Below are positions 33,043-42,379 of a stretch of 64,000 bases of DNA, piece by piece. Numbering within the stretch: the stretch's first letter is position 1; each line of letters begins with the position of its first letter. Source of the DNA: Lachnospiraceae bacterium XBB2008 (GTDB lineage Bacteria > Bacillota > Clostridia > Lachnospirales > Lachnospiraceae); contig FMVL01000007.1 of assembly GCA_900102235.1 (NCBI GenBank), positions 1-64,000 on the forward strand. Direction: 5' to 3'. Under the pieces are notes generated by a model, which was not told the origin of the DNA, made no database searches, and saw nothing but the letters and a program-made list of their open reading frames with translations. The translations under genes were made by a program, and so were the position numbers.

Positions 33043-35901
33043 ATGTATGATGATATCAGAGACAATTTAATCGGAGTACTGAAGAGCCGGCTTCTGATCC
33101 TTTTTGTTCTGATCATCCTGTTCGGCGCCCTTCTTATCCACAGGGTTTTCGATCTGCAGATAGTCAACGGTGAGTCATATCTGCAGGATTTCCAGATGAC
33201 CATCGAGAAAAACCGTTCCATCAAGGCGACCCGCGGTAATATCTATGACAGAAACGGAGAGCTGCTGGCTTATAACGAGCTCGCGTATTCGGTGAATATC
33301 GAGGATGTGTTTGAGTCGGGTTCAACCAAAAACGAGAAACTCAACGCAATGATACAGTCGCTCATCGGTATTATCGAGGATAACGGAGATGAGTGCTTAA
33401 GTGACTTCGGAATATCCATAAACAAACGCGGAGACTATTATTTTACGCAGGAAGGAACCAGACAGCTCCGTTTTCTGGCTGACGTATACGGCCGGATAGA
33501 TCCCGATGATCTGGAATATAAAGAACTGAACGCAACACCGACGGATGTGGTCGAATATCTGTGTGCGCGTAATAAATTCGGGATCGGAGAATACACGGAT
33601 CCCGATGATAAGAATTCATTCGTACCCGGCGGAGGATACGAACCGGAAGAACTGCTTAAGATCCTTACGATCAGATATAACATGAATACGAACAGTTTCC
33701 AGAAGTACATCGCGACCACTGTGGCGACCGATGTAAGCAAGGAGACTGTGGCCGTTGTTCTGGAGAACATCGATGACCTTCCCGGTGTCAGCATATCCGA
33801 AGATACCATAAGAAAATACAACTACAGCAAATACATGTCACATATCATCGGATATACCGGCAAGATAGACAGGGACGAACTTGCCCAGTTACAGCCGTTA
33901 AACGATGAGTATGATTTAAATGATACGGTAGGCAAGTCAGGCATCGAAGCGTCGATGGAACTTCAGTTACAGGGTACCAAAGGCCGTGAGACCGTATATG
34001 TCGATAACGTGGGAAAGGAGATCTCTACTACCGACTATACGGCACCGATCGCCGGAGATGACATCTATCTGACCATAGACAAGGATCTTCAGATCGCCGC
34101 AACCGATATAATCGAGACCAAACTTGCCGCGATCATACTCGCCAAACTCGCCAATATCAAGGAATATAAGCCTTCGGAGAATTCGTCCAGTGCCGATATC
34201 GTTATTCCGATATACAGTGTCTATTACTCCTGTATAGAGAATAATGTCATAGATATCGATCATTTTACGGATAAATACGCGTCCGAGACCGAAACTGCCG
34301 TATATGAGACATATAAGGATAAATACGCCAGAGTTCTGGCGACCATTGATGATGAGCTGTATAATACAAGGACTCATTACGAAGATCTCGGAAAAGAGTA
34401 TCAGGTCTACGAATCACTCATTGCATCAAGGCTGTATTCTGACGGCGTGATCATGGATTCCGAAGTGAACAGGGATGATCCGGTATATATCGCCTGGACC
34501 AATGACGAGACCATATCCCTGGCTGAATACCTTGAATACTGTATAGCACAGAACTGGATCGATGTATCGCTTCTGGATATCGACGATGAATACTCGGATT
34601 CATCACAGATCTTTGACGGGATCGCAGCATATATCAAGGGTATTTTGCAGGATAATGCAGAGTTTACAAACAAACTCTATAAGTATATGCTTTTGAATGA
34701 CGAGATCACGGGGCGGCAGATATGCCAGATCCTGCTAGATCAGGATATCGTCGATATACCAGAGACAGAGTATAAGAGCTTCATTTCCGGTGCGGAGACC
34801 GCATATGCTTTCATGCATAACCGTATCGCCGACAGAGATCTTACTCCCGCAGATCTGGCTCTTGATCCGTGCACCGGCTCCATTGTCGTCACAGACGTTA
34901 ATACCGGGGAAGTTCTGGCTTTAGTCAGTTATCCTTCTTACGATAACAACAAGATGGCTAACGGCGTGGATGCTGCCTATTATGCCAAGATCAGAGAGAG
35001 TCAGGCATCACCGCTGATCAATTACGCGACGTTCCAGAAGACGGCTCCGGGTTCCACATTCAAGATGGTCATGGCTACGGCAGGTCTGATGGAAGATATC
35101 ATAGACACATCTTCAACCATTACCTGCACAGGTATTTTCGATAAGATAGACACCCCTGCCAGATGCTGGATATATCCCGGAACTCACGGATCGATCAATG
35201 TGACCGGCGGAATAAGATATTCCTGTAACTGCTTTTTCTATGAAGTCGGATACAGATTGTCCACCATCTCGGGAGCATTTAACTCGGAAACCGGTCTTGA
35301 AAAGATCGCTAAATATGCTGACATGTACGGTCTGAGCGAAACAAGCGGAATCCAGATAGACGAAGCGACGCCCGAGATATCCGACATGGATCCCGTTCGT
35401 AGTTCGATCGGACAGGGTACGCATAACTTTACTACAGTCGGATTGGCCAGATATGTGACTGCGGTCGCAAACAGCGGTACCTGTTATAATCTGACACTGG
35501 TCGACAGGTCGACGGATTATGCAGGCAACATCAAGGATGAATATCCCGCTACCGTAAGGAACAATATCGTAATGCCGGAAAGCTATTGGGATGCCATTCA
35601 TGCGGGCATGAGAGGAGTGGTCGAATCCAAGGCTTATTATTCGGATCTTGCGGTTAATGTCGCGGGAAAGACCGGTACGGCTCAGGAATCGAAATCCAGA
35701 CCGAACCACGCCCTGTTTGTGAGCTATGCCCCCTATGAAGCGCCCGAGATATCCGTTACGGTGCGTGTCGCAAACGGATATACATCGGATTATGCCGCTC
35801 AGATTGCAAGAGAGGTATATAAGTATTACTTCGGACTGATAACGGAAGAGCAGGTTGATGACATGCTCGAGATTGAAGAAGGTACGATAAACGGAGATTA
35901 A
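33043..35901 (+). CDS. mrdA: Penicillin-binding protein 2 (elongation transpeptidase), enlarged
   Basis: PBP2 is the class B transpeptidase that cross-links peptidoglycan in elongating cells, partnered with RodA. A single membrane helix (about residues 17-37) precedes a pedestal domain. The transpeptidase motifs are SxxK at S671 (APGSTFKM), SxN at S727 (YSCN) and KTGT at K876. At 952 residues it is about 300 longer than E. coli PBP2. The surplus is an acidic insertion of about 250 residues between DIYLTIDKDLQIAATDIIE (about 340) and SIVVTDVNTGEVLALVSYPSYDNN (about 612), that is, before the transpeptidase core. This long form occurs in Lachnospiraceae; its role is unknown. The gene lies between mreD and minC. 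Confidence 0.95.
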   Translation: MYDDIRDNLIGVLKSRLLILFVLIILFGALLIHRVFDLQIVNGESYLQDFQMTIEKNRSIKATRGNIYDRNGELLAYNELAYSVNIEDVFESGSTKNEKLNAMIQSLIGIIEDNGDECLSDFGISINKRGDYYFTQEGTRQLRFLADVYGRIDPDDLEYKELNATPTDVVEYLCARNKFGIGEYTDPDDKNSFVPGGGYEPEELLKILTIRYNMNTNSFQKYIATTVATDVSKETVAVVLENIDDLPGVSISEDTIRKYNYSKYMSHIIGYTGKIDRDELAQLQPLNDEYDLNDTVGKSGIEASMELQLQGTKGRETVYVDNVGKEISTTDYTAPIAGDDIYLTIDKDLQIAATDIIETKLAAIILAKLANIKEYKPSENSSSADIVIPIYSVYYSCIENNVIDIDHFTDKYASETETAVYETYKDKYARVLATIDDELYNTRTHYEDLGKEYQVYESLIASRLYSDGVIMDSEVNRDDPVYIAWTNDETISLAEYLEYCIAQNWIDVSLLDIDDEYSDSSQIFDGIAAYIKGILQDNAEFTNKLYKYMLLNDEITGRQICQILLDQDIVDIPETEYKSFISGAETAYAFMHNRIADRDLTPADLALDPCTGSIVVTDVNTGEVLALVSYPSYDNNKMANGVDAAYYAKIRESQASPLINYATFQKTAPGSTFKMVMATAGLMEDIIDTSSTITCTGIFDKIDTPARCWIYPGTHGSINVTGGIRYSCNCFFYEVGYRLSTISGAFNSETGLEKIAKYADMYGLSETSGIQIDEATPEISDMDPVRSSIGQGTHNFTTVGLARYVTAVANSGTCYNLTLVDRSTDYAGNIKDEYPATVRNNIVMPESYWDAIHAGMRGVVESKAYYSDLAVNVAGKTGTAQESKSRPNHALFVSYAPYEAPEISVTVRVANGYTSDYAAQIAREVYKYYFGLITEEQVDDMLEIEEGTINGD

Positions 35902-35904
35902 AAA

Positions 35905-36615
35905 ATGGCAAGTTCTATAGTTATCAAAAGTTACAAAAACGGATTGAGCGTACACATGGACCCTGAAGCCGACATAGAAACGATAAAAGCCGATCTGGCT
36001 GCCAAATTCAGGGAATCGGCTTCATTTTTCAAGGATGCCACCGTGGCGATAAGCTTTGAGGACCGTGAGATCGATTCGCAGACCGAATGCGATCTTGTAA
36101 ATGTGATAACATCCTCATCCGATGTAAAGGTCGCATGCGTGGCAGGCCATAACAAACTTACCCAGGCCATGCTGCTCAACGCTCTGGGTGAACTGGAGTA
36201 CAAAGCGGAAAAGCAGAAGGATTCGAATGTTCAGATCATAAAAGGGACTGTAAAAGACGGCCATATAGTAGATGTTCCCGGTTCAGTCCTGATCCTCGGG
36301 GATGTTTATCCCGGAACAAATGTAATAGCCGGGGGTGATGTTTTTGTACTCGGGGGACTGTTCGGTAATGTCTGTGCAGGTAATAACGGCGATCCCGACC
36401 GCATGATCGCAGCGCTTGAAATGAACCCCGAGAAGATGCGAATAGCAGGGATCAAGTATCGCCCTGCAGAAAAGGTCAAATGGACCATCAAGAGCAAGAA
36501 CGCGCCCGCGCCCAAGCTTGCCCGGCTTATAGGAACGGATGTCGTTCTCGAGACCATAGACAGCAATTTCTGGAAGAGATTCAGTTTTAAAGATGATAAA
36601 ACTATACAGGATTAA
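35905..36615 (+). CDS. minC: Septum site-determining protein MinC
   Basis: MinC blocks FtsZ assembly away from midcell. The C-terminal beta-helix domain is unmistakable: IIKGTVKDGHIVDVPGSVLILGD, VYPGTNVIAGGDVFVLGGLFGNVCAG near residues 110-150. The N-terminal domain that inhibits FtsZ (about 1-95) is also there. Normally MinC works only with MinD, a membrane-bound ATPase, and MinE sets the pattern. Here rodA overlaps the minC end by 23 bases, with no minD or minE in between or nearby, although the usual clostridial order is minC-minD-minE-rodA. The regions may lie elsewhere in the genome. Length 236 is normal. Confidence 0.92.
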   Translation: MASSIVIKSYKNGLSVHMDPEADIETIKADLAAKFRESASFFKDATVAISFEDREIDSQTECDLVNVITSSSDVKVACVAGHNKLTQAMLLNALGELEYKAEKQKDSNVQIIKGTVKDGHIVDVPGSVLILGDVYPGTNVIAGGDVFVLGGLFGNVCAGNNGDPDRMIAALEMNPEKMRIAGIKYRPAEKVKWTIKSKNAPAPKLARLIGTDVVLETIDSNFWKRFSFKDDKTIQD

Positions 36616-37717
36616 GGATTATGACTTCAAACTCATAGTGTTTGTCATCGCACTGTCTGTCATCGGCATATTTGCCGTGAGCAGTGCAAACGAAGCCTAT
36701 CACAACAGACAGATAATGGGTGTCGGGATAGGTCTTTTTCTGATGCTTGTGATCTCGTTTTTTGACTATAATATCATCCTGAAGTTTTACTGGATCATAT
36801 ATGTTGCCAATATAATCCTTTTGCTGCTTGTCCGAATTCAGGGTGCAAGGTCTCACGGAGCAACGAGATGGCTTAATATAGGCGGTTTCCAGTTTCAGCC
36901 TTCGGAGACGGCCAAGATCATGATGATAGTCTTTTTTGCGGCATTCTTCATGGCCCATCAGGAGGAGATGAAGAACTTCAGGATCTTTATCATCGCCGTA
37001 TTACTGTTTGCTCCGATATTTTATCTGGTGTATTCGCAGCCGGATATGTCCACGTCCATCGTCATCATCGTTCTTTTCTGCATACTGTTCTTCGAAGCGG
37101 GTATCAGCTGGAAGGTCGTTCTCGGTGTGCTGGCTGTGGCCATACCTACTTTTATCATCCTGTTGATGATGATCCTTCAGTCCGATCAGGATATCATCAA
37201 CGATTATCAGCAGGATCGAATTCTGGCGTTCCTTAATCCCGAAGAGTATTCTTCATCAGGAGCATATCAGCAGAACAACTCGGTCATGGCTATAGGTTCC
37301 GGTCAGTTAATGGGTAAAGGATATGATTCCGACGAGATCAATTCCGTGAAAAACGGTAATTTCATCTCGGAGCCTCAGACCGATTTTATTTTCGCCGTAA
37401 TAGGTGAAGAATTCGGTTTTATCGGAACATGTACGGTCATCCTGTTATTGATTTTCATATCGATTGAATGTATTATTATAGCAAAGCGAGCGAAGGATAT
37501 GGGAGGGCTGATAATCGCTTCGGGCATGGGGAGTCTGATAGCGATGCAGGGGTTCTTAAACATAGGAGTAGCCACTCAGCTCATTCCCAACACGGGGTTA
37601 CCGCTTCCTTTTGTCAGTTATGGACTGACCAGCTTGGTTAGTTTGTATGCCGGTATCGGATTCGTGCTCAATGTACGGCTTCAATGCTCCATACGAACAA
37701 GAGAGGGGATTTCATGA
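36593..37717 (+). CDS. rodA: RodA/SEDS peptidoglycan glycosyltransferase
   Basis: RodA is the SEDS-family polymerase that builds glycan strands in elongation with PBP2. About ten membrane segments are predicted. Family features: [12 protein letters not shown] near residue 28, [31 protein letters not shown] near 82-112, [10 protein letters not shown] near 144, [38 protein letters not shown] near 240-277 (containing the family's functional aspartate/glutamate region) and [14 protein letters not shown] near 340. Start ATG overlaps the end of minC by 23 bases. It overlaps mgsA by 4 bases. Confidence 0.94.
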   Translation: MIKLYRIKDYDFKLIVFVIALSVIGIFAVSSANEAYHNRQIMGVGIGLFLMLVISFFDYNIILKFYWIIYVANIILLLLVRIQGARSHGATRWLNIGGFQFQPSETAKIMMIVFFAAFFMAHQEEMKNFRIFIIAVLLFAPIFYLVYSQPDMSTSIVIIVLFCILFFEAGISWKVVLGVLAVAIPTFIILLMMILQSDQDIINDYQQDRILAFLNPEEYSSSGAYQQNNSVMAIGSGQLMGKGYDSDEINSVKNGNFISEPQTDFIFAVIGEEFGFIGTCTVILLLIFISIECIIIAKRAKDMGGLIIASGMGSLIAMQGFLNIGVATQLIPNTGLPLPFVSYGLTSLVSLYAGIGFVLNVRLQCSIRTREGIS

Positions 37718-38109
37718 ATATAGCGCTGATAGCACACGATGCTAAGAAGAAGCTTATGCAGAATTTCTGCATAGCTTATAAGGGTATACTTGCAAAGAAT
37801 GACCTCTATGCCACCGGCACCACGGGAAGGCTCATCGAGGAAGTTACTAATCTGAACATACACAAGTTTCTCGCCGGTCATCTGGGAGGAGAGCAGCAGA
37901 TAGGTGCTCAGATAGAGCATAATCAGATCGATCTGGTTATTTTCCTGAGGGACCCTTTAAGTCCCAAATCACACGAACCCGATATCAGTAATATCTGTAA
38001 GCTTTGCGACATGCATAACATCCCTATAGCGACCAATCTGGCCAGTGCCGAGCTTCTGATCAAATCGCTCGACCGCGGCGATATGGAATGGCGTGAAATG
38101 TACAAGTGA
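37714..38109 (+). CDS. mgsA: Methylglyoxal synthase
   Basis: MgsA turns dihydroxyacetone phosphate into methylglyoxal and phosphate, a bypass of lower glycolysis. The active-site motifs are visible: [12 protein letters not shown] at residues 4-15, [12 protein letters not shown] near 38-49 (phosphate binding), [13 protein letters not shown] near 61-73 with catalytic aspartate expected in the [17 protein letters not shown] segment near 79-95, and [15 protein letters not shown] near 107. I use ATG 37714, preceded by GAGAGGGGA; the 30-base longer reading is in rodA. The ATGA overlap suggests coupling. It is the standard neighbour of rodA in this family. Confidence 0.95.
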   Translation: MNIALIAHDAKKKLMQNFCIAYKGILAKNDLYATGTTGRLIEEVTNLNIHKFLAGHLGGEQQIGAQIEHNQIDLVIFLRDPLSPKSHEPDISNICKLCDMHNIPIATNLASAELLIKSLDRGDMEWREMYK

Positions 38110-39161
38110 TCGCACATAGAACTTCGAGAAATATACAGATGCATTTTTTATCTTTACGAAATAAAACAAATAAAGGAGCCTGCTTATCGAAGAAGTTATG
38201 CATGCTCCTTTTTGTTGTGCTTACGGCTGTATCCGTATGCGGATGCGGAACCAGGTTTTCTTCGCCTTATCAGGTTCACAACCCCGTTTCCGCGTATAAT
38301 GTGGGTGTGATGGAAGAAGCGGCAGCGACCTATCCTTCTTTTGCGGAGGATCTGTGTGTGGTTGCGGGCAATGTCAACACCGGCGATCTGGAGATGGGCG
38401 TAACCGAGGCAGCCGGTCTGTTTGACCTCAATGAAGCCGAGACGCTTTATACCAAGAATCCCAATGCACAGATGCATCCCGCATCACTTACCAAGATCAT
38501 GACTGCGCTTGTAGCGCTTAAATATGCATCGCCCGATCTGATGCTGACAGCATCCGAAAACGTAAAGATCGAAGAGCCCGGAGCACAGCTCATGGGACTT
38601 AAACCCGGCGACCAGATGACCCTTGATCAGGCTCTGCACGTGCTTCTCATATATTCGGCCAATGATGTTGCGATACTTATAGCCGAGGGCATAGGCGGCA
38701 CGGTCGAGTCTTTCTGTGATCTGATGAATGAGGAGGCACTGTCCATAGGTGCTACAAACTGTCATTTCACCAACCCCAACGGACTTACTCAGGACGAACA
38801 CTATGTAACGGCATATGATATGTATCTGATATTCAGAGCCGCCCTTCAATATAGTCTGTTTAATGAGATCATCCAGATGCCCGTCTATGAGACCGTATAT
38901 TACGGAGCTGACGGAACTCAGAAAGAACTGAGTCTGGAGTCTACCGTCCTGTATACCAAAGGCGGATACAGCGGACCCGATCAGATCACCGTTATCGGCG
39001 GAAAGACCGGTACCACGAGCGCAGCGGGACACTGTCTGATCCTGTATACAAGGGACAACACGGGAGCTCCGTATATAGCCATCATCATGAACGCGGATTC
39101 CGCTGAGGCGCTGTATTCGCAGATGAATGAACTTCTTGAATATATCAGCAATGGTAGTTGA
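38106..39161 (+). CDS. D-alanyl-D-alanine carboxypeptidase (DacA/DacF-like), possibly lipid-anchored
   Basis: Low-molecular-weight PBP of the S11 family, trimming the stem peptide of peptidoglycan. The motifs are SxxK in [13 protein letters not shown] (about residue 128), SxN in [13 protein letters not shown] (about 185), and KTG in [14 protein letters not shown] (about 300). The N-terminus is awkward: GTG 38106 overlaps mgsA, but the AAAGGAG at 38172 has no start codon in frame at proper spacing; the next in-frame ATG is at 38202. The signal region [22 protein letters not shown] contains a lipobox-like VSVC, so a lipid anchor is possible. Start therefore uncertain by up to 33 codons. It closes the shape cluster. 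Confidence 0.85.
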   Translation: MIAHRTSRNIQMHFLSLRNKTNKGACLSKKLCMLLFVVLTAVSVCGCGTRFSSPYQVHNPVSAYNVGVMEEAAATYPSFAEDLCVVAGNVNTGDLEMGVTEAAGLFDLNEAETLYTKNPNAQMHPASLTKIMTALVALKYASPDLMLTASENVKIEEPGAQLMGLKPGDQMTLDQALHVLLIYSANDVAILIAEGIGGTVESFCDLMNEEALSIGATNCHFTNPNGLTQDEHYVTAYDMYLIFRAALQYSLFNEIIQMPVYETVYYGADGTQKELSLESTVLYTKGGYSGPDQITVIGGKTGTTSAAGHCLILYTRDNTGAPYIAIIMNADSAEALYSQMNELLEYISNGS

Positions 39162-39186
39162 ATTATCAGCGCTGAAAATATATAAT
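39158..39186 (+). promoter_or_regulatory. Promoter for the small P-loop protein
   Basis: TTGAAT (39158-39163), 17-base spacer and perfect TATAAT (39181-39186) after the carboxypeptidase stop. The gene start at 39236 has AGGAGG nearby. Confidence 0.75.
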
Positions 39187-39235
39187 TGTACATAGGATTT
39201 CTGATCCAAATTTCTTACTTAGGAGGTACAGTCCC

Positions 39236-39655
39236 ATGGTCCAGTTGATAGTCGGTGATAAGGGAAAAGGCAAAACTAAAGTTCTTCTTGATAAAGTGAA
39301 TAATGAGATAAAAGAGATAAACGGTAACGTTGTATACCTTGATAAGAGTTCAGAGCACATGTTTGAGCTCAATAATAAGATAAGACTTATCAATGTTTGT
39401 GAATACAACATAGCTAATGCAGATCAGTTCCTGGGCTTCGTAACAGGAGTCATCTCACAGGATCACGATCTTGAGCAGATGTATCTCGATTGCCTTATGA
39501 AGATAGCAAATATCGAGAGCGACCAGATTGTTCCGCTCATCCAGTCCATAGATAAGATAAGCGAGACATTCAAAGTCGATTTTGTAGTAAGTGTAACAAT
39601 GGATTCAAACAATATCCCGTCTGAGATCAAAGACAAGGTTATTGAAGCGTTATAA
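39236..39655 (+). CDS. Conserved small P-loop protein of unknown function
   Basis: I do not know a function for this 139-residue protein. It begins with an ATP/GTP-binding Walker A motif, LIVGDKGKGKTKVLLDKVN at residues 4-22, and has a weakly hydrophobic Walker B-like strand (VDFVVSVTMD near 113-122). It lacks other motifs of the P-loop families, so it may be a minimal nucleotide-binding protein. It is conserved in Lachnospiraceae, in my recollection, where annotation is usually hypothetical or twitching-motility ATPase. It has a perfect promoter and a strong terminator (39668-39690), so it is a single-gene transcript sitting between the shape cluster and the sepF cluster. Confidence 0.75.
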   Translation: MVQLIVGDKGKGKTKVLLDKVNNEIKEINGNVVYLDKSSEHMFELNNKIRLINVCEYNIANADQFLGFVTGVISQDHDLEQMYLDCLMKIANIESDQIVPLIQSIDKISETFKVDFVVSVTMDSNNIPSEIKDKVIEAL

Positions 39656-39667
39656 TCAAACCTTAAG

Positions 39668-39690
39668 CCCCCGGGTGACCGGGGGTTTTA
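39668..39690 (+). terminator. Intrinsic terminator after the P-loop gene
   Basis: CCCCCGG/CCGGGGG stem with a GTGA loop (39668-39685) followed by TTTTA, about a dozen bases after the stop. Confidence 0.9.
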
Positions 39691-39711
39691 TTTGATTTTG
39701 TATTATTCGAT

Positions 39712-41100
39712 ATGTCAGGTTCGGATTCCACCAATATAGTTAAATATCGAAAACCCAGAGGGATCAATGTCGGTATTTTGATCTTTGGTTTTATTCTGAT
39801 AGAACTTATCGTGGCAATATCAGGATATCTGAATACCAAACATATATCCCCCTATGAAGTACGTAAAGGCTCTCTTTACAAGAACAGCCTCTATACGGGT
39901 ATTGCCGTAAGAGATGAAATGCTGGTGACTGCTGCAGATTCCGGTTATATAAATTATTACGTCAGGGACGGTCAGCATGTAGCTGTGGGCGATCTTGTTT
40001 ATACGATTGACGAGACCGGACGTCTGTCCGAATCGGCCGCAAGCATCACGGAGGAAAACTCCATGTCCGATGCCGACCTTGCCCGATTGAGGACAGAGAT
40101 AAGCGGTTTCTCGGCGGATTTTAACGAAGCCGGTTTTTCCGAAGTATACAGATTCAAGAATTCCATCGCCTCAAAGGCTATCGAACTTACCAATTATGAT
40201 ATACTGACATCCGTTTCGGACCTTTCGAATATCAATTCGTCGCTGGTCCATTATCGATATGCTCCGAATGCCGGTGTTGTATCATATACCATTGACGGAT
40301 TTGAGGAAAAGAAACTTGAAGATATAACCGCAGCGGATTTCGATCAGGCACAGTATGAATATACCCAGATGGCTGCCAATAATCTGGTTGCAAACGGTGA
40401 TACGATATACAAAATATGTACGAATGAAGACTGGATGATCGTCATACAGACCGATCCCGATACCGCAAATCTGCTGATGGAGATGGAATATGTCGAAGTC
40501 AGATTCAGCAGAAACCAGTATACATCCTGGGCCTCCGTAAGCGAACATGTCGATGAGGACGGCAACTATTTCATAGGACTGTCATTTACCAATTCTATGA
40601 TCACTTTTGCGATGGATCGCTTTATCAATATCGAACTCCTTCTTGATAACGCATCCGGCCTTAAGATACCCAATTCATCCATAGCCAATAAGGATTTCTA
40701 CATCGTACCCAAAGAGTACGTTACCGCCGGAGCTTCGGGGAAACTCGGTGTCATGAGAGATTCTCATGATGATGAGGGAAATTCTACCGTCGAGTTTATC
40801 GAGACTTCCATATATTCCGAGACCGAAGATGAATACTATCTGGATAACCTGGAACTCAGAAACGGAGACATCATCTATAAGCCCGATTCCGACGAGACCT
40901 ACACGATCAGACTGACCGGAACCCTTCAGGGCGTTTATAACATCAATAAAGGCTATGCAGAGTTTAAAGAGATCAATATCCTGTATTCCAATGACGACTA
41001 TTCGATAGTCCGTCCGAACACACAATACGGACTCAATGAATACGATTATATAGTCCTCGATTCAAGTACGGTCCTTGACGGAGAAAGGTTATACGAATAA
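39712..41100 (+). CDS. HlyD-like membrane adaptor protein
   Basis: A membrane fusion/adaptor-type protein: one membrane helix (VGILIFGFILIELIVAISGYL, about residues 20-40), then extracytoplasmic beta-barrel or lipoyl-like segments (AADSGYINYYVRDGQHVAVGDLVYTIDETG near 75-105) and a C-terminal barrel. It lacks the long coiled-coil hairpin of true export adaptors, and no transporter is adjacent. In Lachnospiraceae this type of gene commonly precedes yggS and sepF, suggesting a role in cell envelope or division; that is inference. The ATG lies shortly after the terminator with no clear ribosome site. The stop overlaps the next start (TAATG). Confidence 0.75.
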   Translation: MSGSDSTNIVKYRKPRGINVGILIFGFILIELIVAISGYLNTKHISPYEVRKGSLYKNSLYTGIAVRDEMLVTAADSGYINYYVRDGQHVAVGDLVYTIDETGRLSESAASITEENSMSDADLARLRTEISGFSADFNEAGFSEVYRFKNSIASKAIELTNYDILTSVSDLSNINSSLVHYRYAPNAGVVSYTIDGFEEKKLEDITAADFDQAQYEYTQMAANNLVANGDTIYKICTNEDWMIVIQTDPDTANLLMEMEYVEVRFSRNQYTSWASVSEHVDEDGNYFIGLSFTNSMITFAMDRFINIELLLDNASGLKIPNSSIANKDFYIVPKEYVTAGASGKLGVMRDSHDDEGNSTVEFIETSIYSETEDEYYLDNLELRNGDIIYKPDSDETYTIRLTGTLQGVYNINKGYAEFKEINILYSNDDYSIVRPNTQYGLNEYDYIVLDSSTVLDGERLYE

Positions 41101-41819
41101 TGGATATAGCAGCCAACATTTCCGCAGTAAAAGAAAATATTAAGGAAGCCTGTGAAAGATCGGGCAGAGACGCATCAGATGTCACTTTGATCGCAGTGAG
41201 CAAGACCAAGCCCGTATCGGCGATCTTGGAGGCTTATGATGCAGGATGTCGCGATTTCGGTGAGAACAAGGTCCAGGAGATCATGGACAAATACGATAAG
41301 CTTCCCGATGATATTCGCTGGCATATGATAGGCCATCTTCAGACCAACAAGGTTAAATACATAATAGACAAAGTATATATGATCCACAGTGTCGACAGCA
41401 TCAAGCTTGCGGATGTGATATCCAAAGAAGCCGTAAAACACGGTGTGACCGCGAAGATCCTTCTGGAAGTAAATGTTGCCGAAGAAGAGAGTAAATTCGG
41501 CGCGGATACCGAAGGGGTACGTGCTCTTTATGAACATGCGGCCTCCCTGCCCGGTATTGAAGTGTGCGGGCTCATGACAGTGGCACCATATACAGTAGAT
41601 GCGGAGACGAATCGTCAATATTTTGTGGTTTTACGTCAGTTATCTGTTGACATAATTCATCAAAACAAGGATAATGATAATAGTGGGCATCCGTTAGATA
41701 AAATCGAATTATCTATGGGGATGACGGGAGATTATCAGGTAGCCGCAGAAGAGGGGGCCACGATGGTCCGTGTGGGTACCGGGATCTTCGGAGAACGTGA
41801 TTATTCGGTAACCAATTGA
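41100..41819 (+). CDS. yggS: YggS/PLPBP family pyridoxal phosphate homeostasis protein
   Basis: PLP-binding barrel protein that keeps PLP homeostasis; it has no proven catalytic activity. The PLP lysine is in LIAVSKTKPVSAI near residue 36. NKVQEIMDKYDKLP, WHMIGHLQTNKVKYI near 82-95, SVDS near 104, LLEVNVAEEESKFGAD near 127 and LSMGMTGDYQVAAEEGATMVRVGTGIFG near 200-227 all fit. Length 239. It is in the standard neighbourhood just before sepF, and overlaps the HlyD-like gene by one base. The PLP gene cluster with sepF is common in Gram-positives. Confidence 0.95.
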   Translation: MDIAANISAVKENIKEACERSGRDASDVTLIAVSKTKPVSAILEAYDAGCRDFGENKVQEIMDKYDKLPDDIRWHMIGHLQTNKVKYIIDKVYMIHSVDSIKLADVISKEAVKHGVTAKILLEVNVAEEESKFGADTEGVRALYEHAASLPGIEVCGLMTVAPYTVDAETNRQYFVVLRQLSVDIIHQNKDNDNSGHPLDKIELSMGMTGDYQVAAEEGATMVRVGTGIFGERDYSVTN

Positions 41820-41834
41820 TGGAGGTTTGAACTA

Positions 41835-42323
41835 ATGTCTGTAAGGGATAAGATGAAAGGAATATTTCAGATAGACGGCGGAGACGATGAGTTCTACGAC
41901 GATGATGACGGATATTTGGATGAGCCCGAACCGTTATTCAAGAAATCCGCTTCCAAGGAATCTGATGTTTCCGATGACTCTGAAACCGTAGCCAAACGTA
42001 TTCCGCGTGTTTCGAGAGGTAATAAGAGAACGATGGGAAACGGCATGGAAGTTGTTGTGGTCAAACCCACAATGTTTGAAGATGCCAGAGAGATCACCGA
42101 GACACTGCTTGCCAATCGTACCGTGGTTCTTAATCTTGAAGGTCTTGATGTCGGGATCGCTCAGCGTATCATAGATTTTGCATCCGGTTCCTGCTTTGCG
42201 ATGAGCGGAAATCTTCAGAAGATATCACATTATATTTTCCTCATTACGCCTCCCAGCGTAGATATCTCCGGTGATTTCCAGGATCTTATCAGTGGAACGC
42301 TTGATGTAGAGATCAGCAGATAA
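41835..42323 (+). CDS. sepF: Cell division protein SepF
   Basis: SepF binds FtsZ filaments to the membrane and shapes the division septum. The N-terminal amphipathic membrane-binding start MSVRDKMKGIF is followed by an acidic flexible linker (residues 15-55), then the core domain from about 70: VVVVKPTMFEDAREITETLLANRTVVLNLEGLDVGIAQRIIDFASGSCFAMSG, the family's strongest signature. Length 162. Ribosome site GGAGG precedes the ATG. A terminator follows at 42335. Confidence 0.95.
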   Translation: MSVRDKMKGIFQIDGGDDEFYDDDDGYLDEPEPLFKKSASKESDVSDDSETVAKRIPRVSRGNKRTMGNGMEVVVVKPTMFEDAREITETLLANRTVVLNLEGLDVGIAQRIIDFASGSCFAMSGNLQKISHYIFLITPPSVDISGDFQDLISGTLDVEISR

Positions 42324-42334
42324 CTATAGCACAT

Positions 42335-42368
42335 AAGCCTTCCTTGTATAAGGGAGGCTTTCTTTTTT
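42335..42368 (+). terminator. Intrinsic terminator after sepF
   Basis: AAGCCTTCCTT/AAGGGAGGCTT (42335-42345 and 42350-42360, one G-T pair), loop GTAT, followed by TTCTTTTTT. Confidence 0.9.
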
Positions 42369-42379
42369 GAGGGATTAAC

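Noticed and set aside
35113-35955. 280-codon open frame antisense to the PBP2 gene
   Set aside because: Overlaps the transpeptidase motifs on the other strand; no known domain; frame shadow.
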